Assembly: GCA_023212645.1 (NCBI GenBank) | Contig: JALBYC010000019.1 | Coordinates: 124,001 to 188,000, forward strand | Direction: 5' to 3' | DNA: 64,000 bases | Source: Farysia itapuensis | Taxonomy: Eukaryota; Basidiomycota; Ustilaginomycetes; Ustilaginales; Ustilaginaceae | Shown: piece by piece, positions 29,237 through 39,687 of the stretch | Numbering within the stretch: position 1 is the first letter of the stretch | Layout of the letters: each line of letters starts with the position of its first letter | Made by a program: the position numbers and the translations under genes | The notes under the pieces: model-generated | The model's input: only the letters and a program-made list of their open reading frames with translations | Database searches by the model: none | Told to the model about the DNA's origin: nothing

Positions 29237-32200
29237 TCAGAGTAGACGACCGAATCCACCTGCTGCGGCGGCGGTGGGAGCGGCGGCCGAGACGCGCGAA
29301 GCCTTGACACGGTTCCCGACGCCACTACCGACGTTCTGTCCCGGGACAAGGATCGAAGCGCCTCCGCTGCTGCCGGCGCCACTGGCGGACGCACCGGCGG
29401 CCAGGGTATCCAGTGAGAGAGGCGTGGCAATCGCCAGACTGGCGCGAGCCCCCATTTTGCGCCGCATCGGTCCAGGTCCCCCCGCACTCGGCCTTGGGAA
29501 CGGCTTGCGCGGTACAGTAGCGTCGAACCCTGCGGGAAGGACGCTCGGTGTGAGGGACGGCTGGAAGCTGGCGCTGTTCAGCAGCAGCTTGGACGATGCC
29601 GATGTTGTCGTTGTTGATGATGATGCAGGGCCTGGCTGTGAAGATGGGAGGTTAAGGGTGCGGAAAGGTTGTCGAGCAGCCCCGCCCCCCGCCGTCAGCG
29701 GTCGAGAAGCAACAGACCCGAGCGGCGCAATGGGTGAAGAGGAGCCCGAGATATCGCCTTCCTCGGCGCCATCCTCGCTCAGCGCGGCGAGGGTCGATCC
29801 TGTCGACACCGAGCGTTTCTTGGCCAAATGCGCAGCGCGATCAAACGAGCCTGCCGCACCAGCACTGTCCGAGCCCTGTATTCCAAACGACACGGCCCGC
29901 TTGAACGGATTCGTGGTCGCAGTCGCTGGAGCAGCGTGTGTCTTGGTTGGAGGCGTGCGTCCGTCGGAAAGATCCTCCCACTCGGCACCAGAGCTGTTCC
30001 CCGCAGACGCCTCGTCCTGTTCAGCCGCGAGCATCTGAACCCGCGAAGCCGGCTTGTGCACCGCAATGGACGGCGTCACAACTTCTCCATGGGCTGCACC
30101 ACTTTCACCGAGACCTTTGTCGTCAATCGAGCCTTCTCCCGCTTCATCCGCCCAGCGGAACTTTTTCTTCTCCTCCACCGGCGCGAGAGTCGATGCGGCG
30201 GCGGCTACTGACTGGGAAAGCGAGATCGAGGGTCGCGATGCGCGTACGGCGCTGAGTCGACGACCGGCTGTGCTAACGCGTCGTGGTGGTAATTTGCGCG
30301 CTGGACTGCCAACGACATGAGTTTTGGCGGAAGACGCCGAAGTGGGTGCTGCAAAGCTGGGAGCTCGCAACATTGGCTGCGAGGTAGAGGGTGAGAGACG
30401 GGGCAAACTTGACGCGACTCCCGTGCGTATTGGTGATAAGGTGGAAATCTGCATGCTTGCCGATCGAGGTGCTGCTGCTGCGGGCGCGAGGGATGTGCGT
30501 CGAGCGGCGGGACCTGCACGGCCCAGCACGGCGGAAGACGTCGATCTAGTCACACCAGCTGGTGCAGCCGCACTGGTCAGAACGCGGCGTGCGGCAGCCG
30601 TGCTTGAGATCAGTCGCGCTTTCGGCGCGCGACCGGCACCAGTGCTCGCATTGATGGTCTTGGAGAGGCTCGTGCCGCTCAGTTCCTCAAACACCTTGTC
30701 GTTCTCGCTGGAAATGCAGCGCAGTTGCGATGCGAGCAGCGATAGTGTGGACGAAAGCTCTTCGCCGGACGATCCGCCGCTGCTGGCACGGTACTCGAGC
30801 TCGCCTGCCACCTCTCGAAGCGCAACAGTGCTCCGAGCTGCGACTGTGATCACACTCGTCAAATCCGCCGTCGTGTTGCGCAGAATGTCAAGCAATGTCT
30901 CGACCTTGGCTTTGGCCTGACACACTTCCAGCTCAGACAGCATGGCACTGCCCATCGTCTTGATTGTCTCTGTCGCCTCAGCGTCGAAGCTCTGATTGTG
31001 AGAGACGGCGACGACGAGGGCGCGCTGCATCTGAAGACTGTTGAGCAGACTTCGCACGCCAGCTTGAAGGTCCTCGTTCTTGATTGCTGCTTCTTCCTTT
31101 TGCAGCAGCGCTTGGAGCACATCCCGCTCTCCCTCCAGATCGGAAGGAAGTGTCTCGCCACGCGCAGAGTGTGCTGCCAAATCGCTTTCAAGCTTCGTCA
31201 CTCTGGCGCGCAACCCAGAGATCCTGGCCTCGGCAGCGGCAGACTGCGCTTCGAAGGGTGCTTTCTCCAAAACAAGTCGCGAGACATTGTCGGTGCTCTC
31301 ACGCATGCGTTTCTTGGCCTCGTCCATTTCTTTGCCCATCTCTGCGCGTTTGCGTTTCTCCGCCGCAGTCTGCAGCGAGCCACGTTCGTCGAGCCTGGAT
31401 TTGAGTCGTTCGTTTTCTTCCTTGAGCTCGTGGATGGCCTGGACGTACTGGGCGACGTGTCGGTCAATGTTGATCGTGTTTCTGCTGACTTTGGTGCGAA
31501 TGTTTTTCGCCTGGTTGGCGTATTTGAGCGCATTGTGTGTCTCATCGTAATGAGTACTAGACGGGCTGATGCAAACGACCATGACTGTCTTGCAGTTCCC
31601 ACCAAGCGAAAACTTGAGTAGACGGGTGAGCTTAGAGTTGCGGTACGGTACATGTTTCTGTGCGCCTCCAGACTGGCAAAGAGCATTGATACAGTTTCCA
31701 AGGGCGAGCAAGGACTTATTAATGTTGGCACCCTCCTTCATGCGTGCGCCGTTGTTTCGCGTTGCAGAAGCACGTTCGGACCCGGCGAGATCGATAATGT
31801 TGAGAGACGCCGAGGTCGTCTGCTCGGTCAAGCTGGCTGTTTTTGGCTTTTGCGTCACATTGATCTGGAGTACTGCGTGAGATCGCGAACTGACGGCATT
31901 GGCTTCGGTGGGACTCATCGTGCGGCGTAGATTGCCCTCTTGGATGTACTGAAGAACGCTTTCCGGGCTTTCCGGAATGAGCTCAGTGATGCCGACGACT
32001 GACATTTTGTTGTTTGCGTCCTCACGTAGTGCAAGACCAGCGCCGGGTGGAGTCGGCTCGGCACTGAGCAGATCACGAATGGTCTCGTTGTAGATCTCGA
32101 GGTACGAGAGACGAATCTGTACCTCGGACTCATCTCTCGCGTCCTGTATGCGATTGTACAGTTCCTTGAGTGTCAAAAAGATGAGGCCAGGATGCTCGGG

Positions 32201-32671
32201 TGTACCACTAATAGTGTGTGTCTTGCCACAGCCCGTTGCACCATATGCAAACACACTGGCGTTGTATCCGTTCAGGATGCCGTTGAGCAGTGGCTTGCAC
32301 GTCTCTTCAAAGACATCCCGTTGCGAAGCCGTTGAGTCAAAGACGCGGTCGAATGCGTATCGAATGTCCTTATTGCGCTTGTTGCCGTGGGCGAAGTGCG
32401 AAGTGCTGTAGAGTCGAGTCAGGGGATTGGTGTCTGGAGGGTCGAAGACGAGCACCTGTCTGTCCATCGACTTGACGATTGGACGAATGAAGCGCGTGCG
32501 GTGAGTTTGAATGCTGGTAGTGTGCTTGCTAGGCGAGCCTCCGAGGCCACCATCGCCAAGGAAAGGCGTGACATCTTCGTTGGGCGCAAGCTGGACTGAC
32601 TCCTTTTCGCTAAAAGGCCGCACTCGAACGCAAACATTGATGGAGGACTCCTCCATCATAACGGCCGCCAT
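29237..32671 (-). CDS. Kinesin-8 (Kip3/Klp5-Klp6 family) motor
   Basis: Intronless, 1,144 residues, ATG at 32671. The motor domain is N-terminal (about residues 8-410): P-loop GATGCGKTHT (about 141-150), switch I SSRSH, switch II DLAGSE, and HVPYRNSKLTRLL. The long L2 insertion after VRVRPF (residues ~25-75) and the neck NTINIDRHVAQYVQAI identify kinesin-8. A coiled coil covers about 410-560 (ELKEENERLKSRL). The remainder is a basic, Ser/Ala-rich tail. Kinesin-8 motors walk to microtubule plus ends, limit their length and help align chromosomes and position spindle and nucleus. Convergent with PIG-H; in tandem with DOM34 upstream (292-bp gap). Confidence 0.92.
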   Translation of the reverse strand: MAAVMMEESSINVCVRVRPFSEKESVQLAPNEDVTPFLGDGGLGGSPSKHTTSIQTHRTRFIRPIVKSMDRQVLVFDPPDTNPLTRLYSTSHFAHGNKRNKDIRYAFDRVFDSTASQRDVFEETCKPLLNGILNGYNASVFAYGATGCGKTHTISGTPEHPGLIFLTLKELYNRIQDARDESEVQIRLSYLEIYNETIRDLLSAEPTPPGAGLALREDANNKMSVVGITELIPESPESVLQYIQEGNLRRTMSPTEANAVSSRSHAVLQINVTQKPKTASLTEQTTSASLNIIDLAGSERASATRNNGARMKEGANINKSLLALGNCINALCQSGGAQKHVPYRNSKLTRLLKFSLGGNCKTVMVVCISPSSTHYDETHNALKYANQAKNIRTKVSRNTINIDRHVAQYVQAIHELKEENERLKSRLDERGSLQTAAEKRKRAEMGKEMDEAKKRMRESTDNVSRLVLEKAPFEAQSAAAEARISGLRARVTKLESDLAAHSARGETLPSDLEGERDVLQALLQKEEAAIKNEDLQAGVRSLLNSLQMQRALVVAVSHNQSFDAEATETIKTMGSAMLSELEVCQAKAKVETLLDILRNTTADLTSVITVAARSTVALREVAGELEYRASSGGSSGEELSSTLSLLASQLRCISSENDKVFEELSGTSLSKTINASTGAGRAPKARLISSTAAARRVLTSAAAPAGVTRSTSSAVLGRAGPAARRTSLAPAAAAPRSASMQISTLSPIRTGVASSLPRLSPSTSQPMLRAPSFAAPTSASSAKTHVVGSPARKLPPRRVSTAGRRLSAVRASRPSISLSQSVAAAASTLAPVEEKKKFRWADEAGEGSIDDKGLGESGAAHGEVVTPSIAVHKPASRVQMLAAEQDEASAGNSSGAEWEDLSDGRTPPTKTHAAPATATTNPFKRAVSFGIQGSDSAGAAGSFDRAAHLAKKRSVSTGSTLAALSEDGAEEGDISGSSSPIAPLGSVASRPLTAGGGAARQPFRTLNLPSSQPGPASSSTTTTSASSKLLLNSASFQPSLTPSVLPAGFDATVPRKPFPRPSAGGPGPMRRKMGARASLAIATPLSLDTLAAGASASGAGSSGGASILVPGQNVGSGVGNRVKASRVSAAAPTAAAAGGFGRLL

Positions 32672-32963
32672 GATGTCGAGTCCCGAGTATGCTGCTGAAT
32701 CACGAGGGCAGACGGTAGCGCATCAGAAAAGGTTCGAAAGCAGCGTGATTGTGTATGGCGGTGGTGCTCAGATGAAGGTTGCGGATGGCAAGAAGACCCT
32801 TTGGCTCCTCTACTCCACCTGGCTGGCTGTTTCGCCTTCTCAAAAAGTGTTGGCTTTGCCTGTCAAATACATGCTTTCTCGCCAAATAATCCAAACCGTG
32901 TAAGTGCGTTTCCAAATGGACGCGTTCACGTCACGTGCTGGAATGCTAGTTTGTATTGTTAGA

Positions 32964-34323
32964 CTACGTTTCCTGTTTGGCAACGGCCTCCTCCGCTTCT
33001 TCAGCTTCGACCACCTCAATGTCAAGAGGGTATGTCAAGATAGCGGCGACACCGGTAAGAGCATTCAGCTGCTTACCACTTTCGTGCATTGAGCTAAAGA
33101 TGGCCACTTCGCCGCCTTGCGCTCGAACTTCCTCGACCAGCTCCACAAATTGTTTCCGCCGTGCCGGGTCGGCCGCTCTAAACAGGCCGTCGGAAATGAG
33201 CAACACACCGATAGCCCCTCTTGACGCCGCAAGAAGGACGTGCTTTTCGCCATACCAGGCTCGCAGCTCGTCGCTGGCGAGTTGCTTCATAAAGCGTTCC
33301 AGCAGTTGGCCCTCGCGCGCAAATTTGGTGTCCTTGAGCTGCGCATTGACTTCTGGACTGCGTAGTACCTCCATGAGCGAGTGCACATGCGGTGAGCTGC
33401 AGTGGATTTTGAGAAACTTGCGCCGCGCTTCGTTGCCGATGAGAATCTTGTCGCCCCGCCGTGTCGCTTCTTCAAACAGGAAGTCTAGCACCGTGTCTTT
33501 TGTGAAACCAGGAGAGGCCATGATGATAAGCCGTAACGCAGGCAGCTGTAGCAACTTGACAACAGCGTTATACACTTGAAAGTAGAACCGCGCAGTAGCC
33601 TTGTCGGCGGATGAAGCGGGTAGACCTTTGCGTTTGCGTGGAATAGGCACATCAATCCTTTGCCGTACTACAGTCATGTGGCCGGTAAGCAGGCATACTG
33701 ATGCGGTTCCGTCGCCCAGCACGACTGCCCCCACTTCTGCTCGTTGATTCACATCGGCACTCTCGCCGAGTCGCTCGAGATGTACGGCGTCCCAGCTTTC
33801 CTTGGTGATTGTCAGCGCTCGGTTGATTTCGAGATCGAGCGTGTGGTAGGCACCCATCTTGACATGCTGATTCTCTTCCACTACGCGCCCTGCTACCTGC
33901 AGTGTAGCACCGTCGCCTCCGCTTGCTCCGACTGCTGCTGACCGTGAGACATCTTCGTCCCCGCCACCGGACGTGGATGCCGCTGCAGCCGCAGCAGACG
34001 AAGGATCTGGTGGTGCCGATGATCCGGTTGCATCAAATGTCGTCTTGACCACCTGTATCGTGAGGTTCAGCCGTACCCTATGCGATTCTATCGACCCTGT
34101 TGCTGACTCGGATTGTACCCGTCGTATTGCGGCAGCTCGGACTCGATCCCCTTGCTCAATAAGATTGTAGAGATGATACATGTCCTCACTGTAAGCAATG
34201 TCCTGAGTGTTAGTTTGGCTGGTGTGATTTCCACTGCGGCAAGAGACAGACTCACTCTTCCTCTGGTACCAGTGTGACCCGGCCAGACCCGTCCGTCTCT
34301 ATGTGTCTGGATGTGATCTTCAT
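32964..34323 (-). CDS. dom34: Dom34/Pelota ribosome-rescue factor
   Basis: Two exons: 34323-34256 and 34188-32964, with a 67-bp intron (GTGAGT, TTACAG); 430 residues. Exon 1 starts MKITSRHIETDGSGRV and joins to DEDMYHLYNLI, the conserved Dom34 N-terminus. Later landmarks: GAYHTLDLEINR, LTGHMTVVRQRIDVPIPRKRKG, ASPGFTKDTVLDFLFEE (the central domain PGF motif), and a C-terminal domain (GVLLISDGLFRA). Dom34 is an eRF1-like protein that, with the GTPase Hbs1, splits stalled ribosomes in no-go and non-stop decay; like other family members it lacks the eRF1 GGQ motif. Unusual: a ~45-residue Ala/Ser/Gly-rich insert (about residues 75-120) within the N-terminal domain. Confidence 0.93.
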
Positions 34324-34741
34324 CGTGGTGATGGGGCAAATATGAAACTCGATTGTCTGTTTTTGCTTGCCAATATGCCTCCACAACCTCATTTCCCGCA
34401 AGCCGATTTTCCAAGTATGGCACCTCGATTTCCCTACCACCTCAGCAAACACGGCTAATTCGCTTTACCTAGGGCGTAGAAGGGGGGGAGACACATGAAA
34501 GCTCGAACTGCTCATACTCAGCGCAGTCCAGTCAAGATGACGCTGAAGATGTGTAGGACTTGCAAATTAGGCGGACAGCCTCCTTGTCGGAAAACAATTG
34601 CTCTGCACATCACATTTTTGTCAAAAGAGCGCAACTGCTCTTGGCAATGGGGCCAAGCTCTCACATAGCACACCGCAAAGCCTGTGTAGCTCGTGGAAGC
34701 GATTGTCTGAGGGACTCGTTTCTGATTGCTGTGAGTAGTAT
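34324..34741. other. Intergenic region: DOM34 promoter and NDUFA2 3' flank
   Basis: No gene recognised on either strand in these 418 bases; no tRNA-like B-box or long open frame with protein-like composition. Confidence 0.55.
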
Positions 34742-35212
34742 CTATGCTGAGAGCAGTTCGCCGAATTTCTTCTCTACGTCCGCTGAGCTCAAGCCGTCCA
34801 GCTCGATATGCTTTTCCACTCCTCGTTCTGTTATCGTGTTGCGCAGGTTTGGGAATGATTGAGGCAGGGCGGTCAGTAAAATGAGGCAGGATGCTCGTGT
34901 AAAGGGAACAATAGCACCTACCGAACCGAGCAAATGCGCGAGCAGGCGTGCCACTGGCCTCCCGCACCAAGAATGGCAAGTCCGGATTCGACGACTTCAG
35001 CGACTTGTAGTTGGACTCCAGAAACTTTCTGTCAACCAGGGTCAGACGCAGTGCAGTAACAAGGTCAGTAATTGTTTGTGGACAGATTGTGCCTGCATGG
35101 GACACAAAGACACATACCTAGCACCAGCCGATGCTTGACCCGTCTGACATAGGTGCAGACGCACTTCCTTGAGCGACTTGGGTAGAGCCTTTGTCAGAGC
35201 TTTGGACGCCAT
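34742..35212 (-). CDS. NADH:ubiquinone oxidoreductase subunit NDUFA2 / B8 (complex I)
   Basis: Three small exons: 35212-35118, 35028-34922 and 34827-34742; introns of 89 and 94 bp (GTATGT and GTAGGT donors; both contain an ACTGAC branch site). The product is 95 residues, exactly the size of the L51/S25/CI-B8 family: MASKALTKALPKSLKEVRLH, then KFLESNYKSLKSSNPDLPFL, REASGTPARAFARF, and ERGVEKHIELDGLSS. This thioredoxin-fold accessory subunit sits on the matrix arm of complex I. Its presence implies a proton-pumping complex I. Too fragmented to show as one open frame. Divergent from the FHIP gene. Confidence 0.93.
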
Positions 35213-35334
35213 TGTCGATTACGTCGAGGTGATGGACAAGTATGACAGGGTGGAATGGAGGAGACCGTCGAACGAAATGGCGATGCTTCGGATCCGACTT
35301 CTTCACGCTTCTGGAATTCTGGAGATCTGGGATC

Positions 35335-35360
35335 TGGAATTTGGAATTTGGAATTTGGAA
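35335..35360. repeat. TGGAATT tandem heptamer in the NDUFA2/FHIP divergent promoter
   Basis: Three perfect TGGAATT copies (35335-35355) and a partial fourth, preceded by two degenerate TGGAATTC / TGGGATC relatives from about 35311. The repeat lies about 100 bp upstream of the FHIP start. Confidence 0.8.
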
Positions 35361-35459
35361 AATGGGTTCGATTGTTAGAACCTGAAATAAACCTCCTCAA
35401 CGTGAATTCGCATTCGCTGTTTGACATGTGCTCACACCAATGTTCTCAACAGCAGCAGC

Positions 35460-38400
35460 ATGGAGTATCTAACGCGCCTATCTGGGCTCGTCAGCACTCC
35501 TTCTAAGCCAGACCTTGGGACTGCCGCTGCTTCGAGCTCGCGGCTGCGGAAAAAGCCCTCTCTGCACCCCGTCGGGAGTGTCGATGTGTTCCACGCCGAC
35601 TGGACAGCTGTCAAGCTAGAGCTGCAGAATCCTGATGAGCGGGCCCTGTTCCACGGTGTGGGTCGGTCAGATCTACCCCGTCGTCTCCAGCGCATCGTTG
35701 ACGCCCTCGTCTTCGAGAACAATCGAAGCAACAATGGTCTCACCGGACCCTGCATGGAGTATCTGCTCAAGTACGACATCTTGACTGAGCTGGTCGAGCT
35801 GTCGGCTGAAGACCGTCCAACAGGCATAATGGGGGAAACCATACGTACGCTCACCAATCTCATCATTCTACTCGACGAAAAGTTTCTGTCGCAGCGAACA
35901 GCTCATAAGCCTATCTCCCAGCTCATTCAGCGGTGTCTAGACGAGGACGCTGCTCGCTTTGACTTTGACGAAGAATCTGCCTACAGCGCAGATGCCAGTC
36001 TTCGTATAGCCGAGCCAGCGTACAACGAAGACTTGGTCGACCTTATGTGCCATATAGCCAGTCGGATCAGGAACACGCCAGACCTCTTGAGGATCATGTT
36101 CTCCGACGAACTCATATACACTCGTGACGCAGACCTGATGCTAGGGTCAAAAGGCTCCCGAGACGGATCTATCGTACTTCCTTGGCAGCCACGGAGTGGT
36201 ATTGTGGATCGCTCTAGCTCACCTACCGGATCGTCTGACTCGACTGCAACTCTGCAGCCAGCCAAAGTAGGTCAAGGCAGCAACGAGAGCAGTAGCAGCA
36301 GCATACACGAGAACGTGCCGAAGTCAGCACGCCGGCTTCGCTTTCCACTATTCTCGTACATGCTTAAGTTTGCACATCGAGAGGGGAGGATTGGCGAGCT
36401 TGCAAGAGCAGGGCTTTTGTTCCTTATCTCTTTAGAAGGGCTGTCGGCATCGACAAACGGGGGAGACGTGGACGTCGCGGCAGCTAATGGAGATATACGG
36501 CTAGCTTTGGCCACGTTTATTGCTCATTCTGACTTTGCCGATGTAGTCGCTGCAGGTTTGGGAGCAGCCTACGGTCTTCTGCCTTCTCGTATTCAGCCAG
36601 CGAAACGATATGATCCCACTGTTGTAGCCACAAAGATGTCACTGGAGTCTGTCATCACCCTCGGTAGTGGCTCCAATGCCACACACAGCCCAACTTCGTC
36701 CGAGAACACAGCATTGGCTACATTGAGCGACGATCCTGAGCTGCAAACTCAGCTGCTCTTGCTCGTTGACTTGCTCGAGTTCTGTCAAGACGTTTTGGAA
36801 TCCCTCTTGCGGCATGCTCGGCCCGACCACGGTCAGGTAGACTCGAGCGAGCTTAGCCTCATGGTCCAGCAGCTGGCCGGTAATCTTGCAGTTGCAGTTC
36901 GAGACACATTTATTCGCAATGTCGTCTATCCGTCTCTCATGGAAAGCAGCGACCTGGACGGCAGCGCCACCGCCGTACTAAGCTATCTTGACGTCATCGT
37001 TCTCGTTCTGCGTGATGGCCACACTCTAACGGACGTCGTTCTTGACTTTTTGCTACCTTCAACTGCATCACACGACGATGCACTTGCGTCGGCACACACG
37101 CTGGACGACGGGCTTGATCAGGAGAGGTACAGCATCAAGGATTTGATCCTCGACAATATCCAAAGTCAGAAACGGAGCTACACTCAAGTTGCAGCCCTGC
37201 AACTAGCCAGAACCCTGCTCGTTCGCCATGGTCGCAGTGCTGCACACGGACTGCTGGTTCAACCCCGGCGCGAGAATCTAGGTCGATATGACGCTGGGAA
37301 AGAGATGCATAAAGCAGGACAGAGTATCGAATCTTATTTACGCATCATGGACGACTACGCCGCTTTACTTGCCAAAGAAAATGTCGTCAAGCTACAGACG
37401 TCTTTTGCACTGTACTTGGCGGATGCAGAACAGAGCCTGCGACACGATAGCACCTTCTCTTCTGCGCTTCGTCAATCCAACACCAACATAAAGGTACGCC
37501 TGGACGAAACGGATCCACTCGTGCAGGGTCTGTTTGACAGTCTGGCGCATCTCTTCCTTCAGCCGGTCGAAGCGAATGTGGCCACGAGCGGTGTCATCGT
37601 GGCTCTAGCCGTGGGTGCAGAACGAAGTCTGGAGGGCTGGCTTACTTACGATCATCCTGAAAGTGGTGCAGATGACAATGTGCCGGCCTTGCTTGCAATC
37701 GTACGTGAGCTTTGCTCTCAGACGCAAGCGTATCGCCTGTGCATACCTGACTTTGATCAGTATCTTTCAGAAAGAAGGCGAGGGCTGGCGCTGACAGACG
37801 ACATTACCGAGGCGCTCGAGGCGGACGATTATCTCGAAGCAGAAAGTTCAGATGTAGAAAAGGCCCACGACGATCCGAGCGCGAAGTCACGCCGGCCTAT
37901 GCGAGCATCTCTGTCTTTGCCGCGCTTTTCTGCCCGAGAGCAGGACCTAGAAACTATCACGCAAGACCGCAGACGTAAAGCAGAAGAGCAGTTTGGTGTC
38001 GTCAAAGACCAGAGGGGCGAGCTGGACTCGTCGCAAGATTCACAAGTCTCGTCGTCAGCGCTTAGTGGGCCTAGCCCTGGCCAGGTCGATCCTACTGCGG
38101 CAAGTTACGGAGAGACTCGATCCAGTGCATTAGCCCGTCTCTTTGGCGGTCGGCCTTCTCGTTCGTCTTTGGTTGGCACGCGTACTGTCTCTGGATCAAG
38201 TTCTACGAGTGCCGACAACGGTGGTCTGCGTCGACCTTCAGCTGGCGCACGCAAAGTCTCAGCGTCAACCATCAATCCGTTCACCGACCACTATCGTCAG
38301 ACAGCTGCGGTGCTCGTCAAGGCCAAAGTGGCAGCTGCTGCGTCCCACTGGCGTCCAAGCACGTCTAGCACCGACCAGACCGCAGAAGTCACACTTTCAA

Positions 38401-38504
38401 GCGTGCTCGACAACACCATCCTACTTCACGAATTTATTAAAGAACTTTTGGCTATCATCCAGGTCCGTCATACTTGGGGCATCGATCCCATGTCTTTTGC
38501 ATGA
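35460..38504 (+). CDS. FHIP-family (RAI16/FAM160-like) protein, Hook complex subunit
   Basis: Intronless, 1,014 residues from the ATG at 35460; the open frame starts at a TTG at 35421. The conserved N-terminal half has the RAI16-like signature: TGPCMEYLLKYDILTELVEL, DRPTGIMGETIRTLTNLI, and HIASRIRNTPDLLRIMF. A second conserved helical block lies around residues 560-760 (LVRHGRSAAHGLL; DPLVQGLFDSLAHLFLQPVE), and the end (FIKELLAIIQVRHTWG) is also family-like. The segment between about 800 and 960 is disordered. FHIP with FTS and Hook links dynein to early endosomes in Aspergillus, and the corresponding Fhp1-Fts1-Hok1 complex acts in Ustilago endosome motility (established for the family). Divergent from NDUFA2 (247 bp). 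Confidence 0.87.
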   Translation: MEYLTRLSGLVSTPSKPDLGTAAASSSRLRKKPSLHPVGSVDVFHADWTAVKLELQNPDERALFHGVGRSDLPRRLQRIVDALVFENNRSNNGLTGPCMEYLLKYDILTELVELSAEDRPTGIMGETIRTLTNLIILLDEKFLSQRTAHKPISQLIQRCLDEDAARFDFDEESAYSADASLRIAEPAYNEDLVDLMCHIASRIRNTPDLLRIMFSDELIYTRDADLMLGSKGSRDGSIVLPWQPRSGIVDRSSSPTGSSDSTATLQPAKVGQGSNESSSSSIHENVPKSARRLRFPLFSYMLKFAHREGRIGELARAGLLFLISLEGLSASTNGGDVDVAAANGDIRLALATFIAHSDFADVVAAGLGAAYGLLPSRIQPAKRYDPTVVATKMSLESVITLGSGSNATHSPTSSENTALATLSDDPELQTQLLLLVDLLEFCQDVLESLLRHARPDHGQVDSSELSLMVQQLAGNLAVAVRDTFIRNVVYPSLMESSDLDGSATAVLSYLDVIVLVLRDGHTLTDVVLDFLLPSTASHDDALASAHTLDDGLDQERYSIKDLILDNIQSQKRSYTQVAALQLARTLLVRHGRSAAHGLLVQPRRENLGRYDAGKEMHKAGQSIESYLRIMDDYAALLAKENVVKLQTSFALYLADAEQSLRHDSTFSSALRQSNTNIKVRLDETDPLVQGLFDSLAHLFLQPVEANVATSGVIVALAVGAERSLEGWLTYDHPESGADDNVPALLAIVRELCSQTQAYRLCIPDFDQYLSERRRGLALTDDITEALEADDYLEAESSDVEKAHDDPSAKSRRPMRASLSLPRFSAREQDLETITQDRRRKAEEQFGVVKDQRGELDSSQDSQVSSSALSGPSPGQVDPTAASYGETRSSALARLFGGRPSRSSLVGTRTVSGSSSTSADNGGLRRPSAGARKVSASTINPFTDHYRQTAAVLVKAKVAAAASHWRPSTSSTDQTAEVTLSSVLDNTILLHEFIKELLAIIQVRHTWGIDPMSFA

Positions 38505-38707
38505 TACCCAGCAATATATACCACAGCCTTTTTTTTACCTGTCTGTCAAGACGATTCCAGTGGTGCGGTCTTATAGAGAGAGAGCTGTGTAGCTTTGAGG
38601 CACTTGATGAAATTCTCGGAAGTCGGGAATAGGAACGTCAACCTGGCAGAAAGGATGGGAAGATCCTCTTTCCTGAATACTTTCGTAAGCGCGCCCACTT
38701 CGCCGAG

Positions 38708-39613
38708 ATGTTTGCTCCAATGCTGAGGAGAGGTGCAGTAGTGGCTCGGGCCGGCACTCGAACGGCGCTAATGGCCAAGGTCGTAGCCCCTCGTGCCGTT
38801 CAGATCGTTCGACCGCTTCGTTCATTCACAACTACACCACCTTCACCAGAAGAACCTACGTTAAGTCGAGCCGAACGACTAAAGAAGCGCTTTTGGAAGA
38901 CTGTGACGCTACAAGAGCCCGGGTCGAGTACCAAGCCGGGCGCTTCAGTCGGGTACAGGATCTGCCTGGATGGTAGACCAATTCGAGCGCCGGCAGGGGG
39001 CGAGATTGTCGTCCCGGCAAATCGCAAGCTTCTCGCGGCCTGCATTGCACAAGAATGGTCGGATCAGGACTCGAACTTGAAACCGCACACCTTGCCACTG
39101 ACAAGTCTGACGGCTCGCGCGCTCGAGGGCTGCTCAGACCCTGCAGAACGAGCGACGATCGAGGCAGACTTACTACGGTATCTCGAAAACGAAACCGTGT
39201 GTTTCCAGGAAGAACAACCGGACGCACTCGTCAAGCTCCAACACCAGCATTGGGACCCGCTTATTGCGCACATCAACGAGAAGTTTGGCCTGGATGTAAA
39301 GCCGTTCACGGGCTTGCTCGGTAACGATCATGATCCGCGCACGCTCGATACTTTCCGCACCCTCCTTTCCGAGCTAGACAACTTTAATCTCGCAGCATTT
39401 GAGCGTAGCGTGCTGATCACCAAGTCGTTCCTGATCTCGGTCGCTCTCGTATCGGGTCAGTACAGCGTCGAACAAGCAGCTCAGGCTGCATCGGTAGAAG
39501 TACAGTCGCAGATCGATAGATGGGGCGCCGTCGAAGACAGTCACGACGTAGACCACGCCGATCTCAGACGCACCCTGGGCAGTGTCGCCATCACAACCGT
39601 GATCAACTCATAG
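38708..39613 (+). CDS. atp12: ATP12-type F1-ATPase assembly chaperone
   Basis: 301 residues, ATG at 38708. N-terminal 40 residues are Arg/Ala-rich with RSFTTTP, a typical mitochondrial presequence. Family blocks: RFWKTVTLQEP, YRICLDGRPIRAPAG, VPANRKLLAACIAQEW, LPLTSLTARALEG, LLRYLENETVCF, HWDPLIAHINEKFGL, and a C-terminal helical domain (SFLISVALVSGQYSVEQAAQ). Atp12 binds unassembled F1 alpha subunit in the matrix and is required for F1 assembly. Length fits fungal homologues. It is in tandem with FHIP (203-bp gap) and convergent with the peroxin gene (74-bp gap). Confidence 0.95.
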   Translation: MFAPMLRRGAVVARAGTRTALMAKVVAPRAVQIVRPLRSFTTTPPSPEEPTLSRAERLKKRFWKTVTLQEPGSSTKPGASVGYRICLDGRPIRAPAGGEIVVPANRKLLAACIAQEWSDQDSNLKPHTLPLTSLTARALEGCSDPAERATIEADLLRYLENETVCFQEEQPDALVKLQHQHWDPLIAHINEKFGLDVKPFTGLLGNDHDPRTLDTFRTLLSELDNFNLAAFERSVLITKSFLISVALVSGQYSVEQAAQAASVEVQSQIDRWGAVEDSHDVDHADLRRTLGSVAITTVINS

Positions 39614-39687
39614 CACAAACCAATGCACGTATCTAGCAGAATGCGGTGTTTCACCCGTGTGCGTGTAGTGAGCGCGGTAGTGTGCCG

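Noticed and set aside
29232..30920. Plus-strand open frames opposite the kinesin-8 tail
   Set aside because: They are shadows of the Ala/Ser-rich kinesin tail; the minus-strand kinesin frame is continuous and recognised.
32720..32735. GGTTCGAAAG as a possible tRNA T-arm in the kinesin/DOM34 gap
   Set aside because: No T-stem pairing or A-box at the right distance.
35360..35375. GGTTCGATT, similar to a tRNA B-box
   Set aside because: No matching A-box or acceptor stem could be found upstream, and the sequence is next to a simple repeat.
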